Origin: Phragmites australis
Taxonomy: Eukaryota; Streptophyta; Magnoliopsida; Poales; Poaceae
Length of the DNA stretch: 64,000 nucleotides
Direction: 5' to 3'
Assembly: GCF_958298935.1 (NCBI RefSeq)
Contig: NC_084939.1
Span: 24,434,001-24,498,000, forward strand
Part shown: in pieces, positions 58,149-64,000 of the stretch
Layout: every line of letters begins with the position of its first letter
Position numbering within the stretch: the stretch's first letter is position 1
The notes under the pieces: model-generated
Databases searched by the model: none
Told to the model about the DNA's origin: nothing
What the model saw: the letters and a program-made list of their open reading frames with translations, nothing else
Translations under genes and position numbers: made by a program

Positions 58149-58156
58149 CTATAAAC
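58149..58156 (+). promoter_or_regulatory. Candidate TATA box of the pyruvate kinase gene
   Basis: CTATAAAC lies about 220 bp upstream of the ATG. A GC-rich leader follows it. Confidence 0.45.
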
Positions 58157-58374
58157 GCAAGAGATCTGCGACGATCTCCTCTTAATTAAGCGCGGAAAGA
58201 GAAAGGAGGGGAGAGGCAGCGCAAAAATTTGCCATTCGCATCCACACCACGGAGCACGAGCACTGCCTTTTCCTTTCTTGGAGAAGAAGAAGAGGAGGGG
58301 AAGGCCGCCGCCGCCGCCGCCCAAATCCATCCGCTGCCTCCCTCCCGATCTGATCCGAAGCGCAGCAAGGCAGG

Positions 58375-61300
58375 ATGCATTCGACGAATCTGCTGCTCGA
58401 GGAGCCCATCCGGATGGCCTCCATCCTCGAGCCCTCCAAGACCGTGAGGACCCTTTGCTTTGCTCAGATTTGTTGTTGATTTGGGCGGGATCGACGAACC
58501 CTAGCTTAATTTCGTGATGGATCCTGTGAAAAAAAAAAAACAGAGCTTTTTCCCGGCGATGACCAAGATCGTGGGGACGCTGGGGCCCAAGTCGCGCTCC
58601 GTCGACACCATCTCCGCCTGCCTCAAGGCCGGCATGTCCGGTAGTCACCACTGTCTCGATGGCATCACAGCCTCTTGCTTGTGTGTGGAACTAAAGCTCA
58701 ACTTTTTTTTTTTTGTTCCAATTGTGGTGCTCTTGCAGTTGCGCGGTTTGATTTCTCGTGGGGAGACGCTGCGTACCACCAGGAGACGCTCGAGAACCTC
58801 AAGCTCGCCATCAAGTCCACCAAGAAGCTATGCGCCGTAATCGACTCTCGTCATTGCATCATTCTTAATTAGTTGGTGCCATAACTGTGAACGAATCTAA
58901 TGCTAGTATGCTACCGTTTCTCTTGTGCGACGAGCTGACAGTTGGATCCTTCTTGGGCAGGTCATGCTTGATACCGTCGGCCCAGAGTTGCAGGTGGTGA
59001 ACAAGAAAGAAACCTCAATCTCCCTTGAAGAGAACGGGACTGTTGTTCTGACACCTCATCAGGGGCAAGAAGCATCCTCCAGCTTGCTCCCCATCAACTT
59101 CTCTGGACTCGCCAAGGTAACAACTTTTATGTTATTTTTTTGTCAGTTCTTAATATCTTAAGTAGTCTTTACGTGAATGTGAGCAGCTGCAACTGCAAGT
59201 AGATCATTCCCCGGCTAGCTACAATAGTTTTTTTTTTTGGCATTATGTCATCTTAGTGTTCAAAATTTAGTCATATGTTTCCACATAGAGTTGAAAAAGA
59301 CCCCCTTTGTTCCTTGCAGGCGCTGAAACCTGGTGCCACAATATTTGTTGGGCAATACTTGTTCACTGGTAGCGAGACTACTTCAGTTTGGTTGGAGGTA
59401 AAACAGTCTTTGGCATGCTGCGTTCTGCATTTTTTTCTTTTTGTGAGGCATTTCGGATATTTCATACGCCTGCTAGTAGAATTTGGGCTGCTGTCTGCAT
59501 TTACTGACGCCAAAAACTCTTATCTGCCTGCTTTAGGTTTCTGAAATTAAAGGAGATGATGTGGTTTGTGTGATCAAGAACACAGCTACCCTTGCTGGGT
59601 CTCTGTTCACGTTGCATTGCTCCCAGATACATATTGAATTGCCCACACTATCTGATGAGGACAAGGATGTATGAAATTCCTCCCAAAATATATCTTTGTG
59701 TAATTGTCACTTTGTTTTCTTTCCGTTTCTTGAAGAACTTCACTTTTAACAATAGGAAAATTGAAAAAAATTGGGTCAGAAACTAGAATTTTTGTTTAGT
59801 TGCTGCCCTGTCCTCTCCACCAACCATCTTAAGACTTACCTGCATACACTGCTTTCAGGTTATCAGAAAATGGGGAGCTCCAAACAAGATTGACTTCCTC
59901 TCTCTATCGTACACAAGGCATGCAGAAGATGTGCGGCAGGTAAGCAACTATGGACATTATGGATTCATTTTAAGTTGTTTCGCAATTCCTCTTTAGATGT
60001 TGTGTTTCAAAGTAACAATTATGTTTCTGTTGCTCCACAGTTGTCATATTCATTAAAAAGATTGCACTGATATATTGAATATAGGATCTCCTGTTTGTTT
60101 GGATTTCATAATTGAGAAGAATGTTCTCAGCAGTGATGGTATTTGTCCTTCAATACAGGCACGGGAGTTCCTCTCAAAATTAGGTGATCTTAGCCAAACT
60201 CAGATTTTTGCCAAGATTGAGAATGTTGAGGTAATTTTTGAGATACTTTTTTCACATTCTTAGCCAACTTTCATTTCTTTAACCACCTATCCACTTCCTA
60301 TTGTTTCACAGGGCTTGAACCATTTTGATGAAATACTGGAAGTGGCAGATGGTATCATTCTGTCAAGAGGAAACTTGGGAATTGATCTTCCACCAGAAAA
60401 GGTTGTCTATCTTGACAAATTTTTGAAGTTTAGAGGCCTCACTTAGTTTAGACTTTAGACATATGTTAATTTTTTTAATGAATCTTTGTATTGAGTTTCA
60501 TGCACCAACCAATTCACCTAAAAGCTTAAGCCTTAGAGTCAAGGCAGCAATATAGTTCAATACTACCCACATATCTGGACTCCACCAGACCTACGACCTG
60601 GACACTGGACTTGAGTTTGTCACAATGATTTTTTCTTAAAATTGTATCAGTCAGATCTTGACCTCAAGACCTTTAACTCTGATACCAGATTCAGTTTCAT
60701 GCACCACTCAAATCTTATGCTGTTGAAGGAAGATACATAAACTTATACTGACAGAGAAAACTTTTTTATCCTTAATTGTTTTGTTTTCATTTTAAGGTGG
60801 GATAATTGCCCCTGCTTTAGGACTAGTTTATTTGGCATTTGATCTTTACCTTCCATGTTGCAGGTCTTTTTATTTCAAAAGTCTGCTCTGTACAAGTGTA
60901 ATATGGCTGGAAAGCCTGCTGTTGTCACTCGTGTGGTGGACAGTATGACTGATAACCTCAGGCCTACACGTGCGGAAGCAACCGATGTGGCAAATGCAGT
61001 ACTTGATGGTAAGTTGACGCTAGTGACTGGTTTTTGAAGATCTTGTATAGACTTGGGGTTTTGGTAGCCTGGCATATAGCTGCTTCTTAGTGCACTCTAA
61101 TAAGACTAACATGAAAGGTCCAATCATGAATCTCACTTGTTTTTCTTTTAGGGAGTGATTCCATTCTCCTTGGTGCCGAGACTCTCCGTGGTTTATATCC
61201 AGTTGAGACTATATCAACAGTGGGCAGAATTTGTGCCGAGGTGAAGTTTCTTTTCTAATTCTGCGTTTTCTTGATAAAGAGTTGTACGCTCAACAAGTAT

Positions 61301-63289
61301 CTTTACTTCAGTGGAAATTTGCTCCCTGCTTTTTCACTTTGCATCTGGCTTGTTAGCACCATTGATTTAGTGACATGTTTTTGTCATTATTTTGCAGGCT
61401 GAGAAGGTCTTCAACCAAGATTTATACTTCAAGCGAACTGTGAAATATGTGGGTGAACCCATGACCCATTTGGAGTCTATTGCATCCTCAGCGGTATGAT
61501 CTTAATATTTGTTTACTGTTCACAACTTCACATGGAAAACATTTTTCAGTCTTCATCGATGTAGTATCGCAAAGTCTTCAATATACATGAATTTCTTAGT
61601 CTGAAATAGTTCCATACCTAATTTCCAGGTACGAGCTGCTATCAAAGTTAAGGCTTCTGTCATCATTTGCTTTACGTCTTCTGGACGTGCTGCAAGGTAG
61701 CTAAAATGAATATTGCTTGTATAGGGTCGTAATTTGATCAAAAACTGGAAACTAATCTCATGTATTATTTGTGTGATATGCAGGCTAATCGCCAAGTACA
61801 GGCCCAGCATGCCAGTTCTATCTGTTGTTATTCCTCGTCTAAAAACAAACCAACTGAGGTGGAGTTTCACTGGTGCATTTGAGGTACGTGAACAACCTTT
61901 TCCTTCTCAGTACATGTTTTCTAGTTGTGCATGTGGGTTATATCACACATTAGCACACCGTCCATCTATTTGTAAAAGGCACCATTGGGCTTATGAAGTT
62001 CTTATTTGCATCTAGCATTTACCCATGCATGTTCTGATATTGTGCAACTAAATACAGAGGAGCAGTATATCAGTATGTGCCATGCGATACTAGGAAAAGA
62101 CAGTGTACTTAGCCATTAACCTTACATTTTGCCACGAGTCAACGCTTCTAGCTACCCCTTGCTGAAAGTTGTTCTAACTCTAATAGATATCGGTCCTTTT
62201 TCTTCGCGTGGTACTTAGTGCCATGCTATTCTAGTGGATTTTTGCTCAGGACATAATACATGGCATACTCCTTCCAACTGGACGCTTATCTTTACCATTA
62301 TTGTTTTTCAATTGAAAACAACATGGAACAGTCTTGGCATGTGGTGATGTTTGGTGTTATTGTAACACATTTGTTGTATGGGTTTTATTGCAGGCAAGAC
62401 AATCACTCATCGTTAGAGGCCTCTTTCCTATGCTTGCTGATCCACGGCATCCTGTAAGTTAACATTTCCCGTTGTTAGTTAACATATGTATGCACAGATA
62501 CTGGGTAGGTTTGTCTATTTGCCAAACACATGAAACAATGGGTAGGGAGGGCTTTTTACAGATTTCTGATGCGTAGCCCATATGTGACATCAACATCCTC
62601 GCATTTTTCTAGGAGACAAGGTGTAGCATTGTTTCAATTATATCGTCATAAGATGTCTTAAAAATTAAATGTTTTTGAGAAAGCACTATGAGCTAATAGT
62701 GTTCTACTTATACTAATACCATATTCTAATGTTCTTGCTGCCATCAAGTTCGAATTTGATATGGTAAATGGGAGTTCAGTTGTGAACTCTGTTCGCAGTG
62801 TCTCATAAGCATGGTTAACCAAAACATATTTTCAAACTTCATTGATTGGATGGTTTATTGAGCCTATATACTATATGTGCAGTAATACAGCTTATAGGGT
62901 AAGGCTAGGGTAAACCAATGAACTCATTATTGCGGGATTGAAGTTGTTATTCTACAGCTTGTGATTGGCAGCTTAGGCACTGATTGTGTCTCGACTCTTG
63001 AGCAGATATTAAGATTTCGTTCATCCTGATGGGTGTTTGCATTTGCGATAGTTGCTTGATTGCTTGACCCAAATAATGAATGTTACTCAGATTGTTTGGT
63101 AAATTTGTACTGATCTGAGTTCACTTTGTCTTTCAGGCTGAATCTACCAGCGCTACAAATGAGTCAGTTTTGAAGGTTGCTCTTGACCATGGTAAAGCTT
63201 CCGGTGTAATCAAGTCCCATGATCGTGTTGTTGTTTGCCAGAAAGTGGGAGATTCATCGGTTGTGAAGATCATTGAGCTGGACGATTAG
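58375..63289 (+). CDS. Cytosolic pyruvate kinase, 16 exons
   Basis: Exons: 58375-58443, 58544-58640, 58739-58836, 58961-59116, 59320-59397, 59537-59668, 59859-59939, 60159-60230, 60312-60401, 60864-61008, 61152-61240, 61398-61493, 61629-61696, 61784-61883, 62394-62453 and 63137-63289. All introns are GT-AG, and the total is 527 codons, the usual length for this family. It makes pyruvate and ATP from phosphoenolpyruvate and ADP in glycolysis. Visible motifs: [20 protein letters not shown] (start of the barrel), [10 protein letters not shown] (catalytic Lys and metal-binding Glu), [20 protein letters not shown] (domain A), [17 protein letters not shown]. No plastid transit peptide precedes [20 protein letters not shown], so it is cytosolic. 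Two positions differ from the canonical family: RFDFSWGD where most enzymes have R-N-F-S-H-G, and LSRGNLGID where most have ARGDLG. I believe both occur in one plant cytosolic clade. The gene looks intact. Confidence 0.97.
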
Positions 63290-64000
63290 ACAAGTAGCCT
63301 GTGCTTGTCTCGTACTGTGGCACATTTTTTTACCAGGCCTATACTTGGCTATGTATAATCCTATAGCTTGCAAAATGAGCAGTTTTGCCTATGATGTGAT
63401 TATAGGATTCCCTTGGCAATTGCCAAAAACTACGATGCATTTGGAAGTTTGGTCAGATTTTACTGCAGGGTAATACTTAAATGGGCAGATGGAATAATGA
63501 AATCATATTGGACCCTTGCTATGGTTCCGTTATTCTGTTCCTGGACAATTTAATTGCGATCAAGTTTATCAATATGTCGATCTGCATTTGCGGCCTTATA
63601 CTACTACATAAGCCTATGTTTTACTATCTTGACCGGGCGGTACTGTAGTACCATATGTGGTCAGGTATACTGGTGTAGTACTTTTGTTCTTTCTAGGTGA
63701 CAAGTGGCCATTGCCAATCAAGGGTGATCTGAGCAATATTGTGTGCAAGATTCATCATAAGTTCCGGGTTTTTAGAGAAACTAGAAGCATGTGAATTAAA
63801 GTTAAAACGTTTTTTTGGAAGTTATGTGCTAAAAATTTAAAAATTTATTGTAAAAGTTAACTGTTTATTTTAAAAACAGTTTTTTGATAAAACAAAAACA
63901 TAACGTTTAAAAAAAATCCTAAAAATAGGAGTCAAACAAACATACTCTAATTCCGGCCATCCTCAATATACGCAAGACGAGGCATCCGGACCAGCTTGAA
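63290..64000. other. 3' UTR and AT-rich flank of the pyruvate kinase gene
   Basis: The first 250-300 bases presumably form the 3' UTR. Near 63820-63920 'aaacagttttttgataaaac' and similar AT-rich words suggest a degenerate MITE; not resolved. Confidence 0.4.

Noticed and set aside
1..64000. CRISPR arrays, rRNA and tRNA genes, defence islands
   Set aside because: No spaced short repeats, no rRNA-like or cloverleaf sequence seen; the window is plant nuclear DNA.

Overview
The window is nuclear DNA of a grass (Poaceae, probably a panicoid). The evidence is GC-rich exons beside AT-rich introns and intergenic DNA, canonical GT-AG introns, Tat-lineage Ty3/Gypsy retrotransposons with antisense ORFs, several MITEs, and genes that read as typical cereal proteins. 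The species cannot be fixed by eye. No CRISPR array, rRNA or tRNA gene, or prokaryotic feature was seen.

Layout. 0.4-2.8 kb: a broken DEAD-box-helicase-like gene on the minus strand. 4.86-5.6 kb: a secreted glycine-rich cell-wall protein gene (minus) with in-frame stops near its end. 7.15-11.74 kb: a non-coding LTR retrotransposon with three LTR blocks, each carrying 79-bp tandem repeats. 11.84-31.50 kb: a 19.65-kb Tat-type Ty3/Gypsy element on the minus strand with a 5-bp target duplication. A second Tat element (13.08 to about 23.4 kb) sits inside its antisense ORF region. 33.1-35.6 kb: an intact five-exon AT-hook (AHL) gene (minus). 36-46 kb: repeat-rich DNA with no gene I can support. 46.2-52.1 kb (plus): four gene fragments (a PHD-finger terminal exon, a chromatin-reader-like exon, a small basic terminal exon and a 24-residue terminal exon), mixed with a local duplication, a Mutator-type MITE and a solo LTR. 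53.7-56.1 kb (plus): an LRR receptor-like kinase with an atypical catalytic loop. 58.4-63.3 kb (plus): a complete 16-exon cytosolic pyruvate kinase gene.

The host genes are unrelated housekeeping or regulatory genes and do not form a pathway. Most of the window's history is transposition: nested Tat insertions, solo-LTR formation of the same family 18 kb away, a MITE that landed in one copy of a fresh duplication, and two hAT-like MITEs. I found no convincing new biological system. The strongest structural observations are the nested Tat element with divergent antisense transcription units, the triple-LTR element, and the duplication/MITE/solo-LTR/gene-fragment cluster at 46-52 kb.
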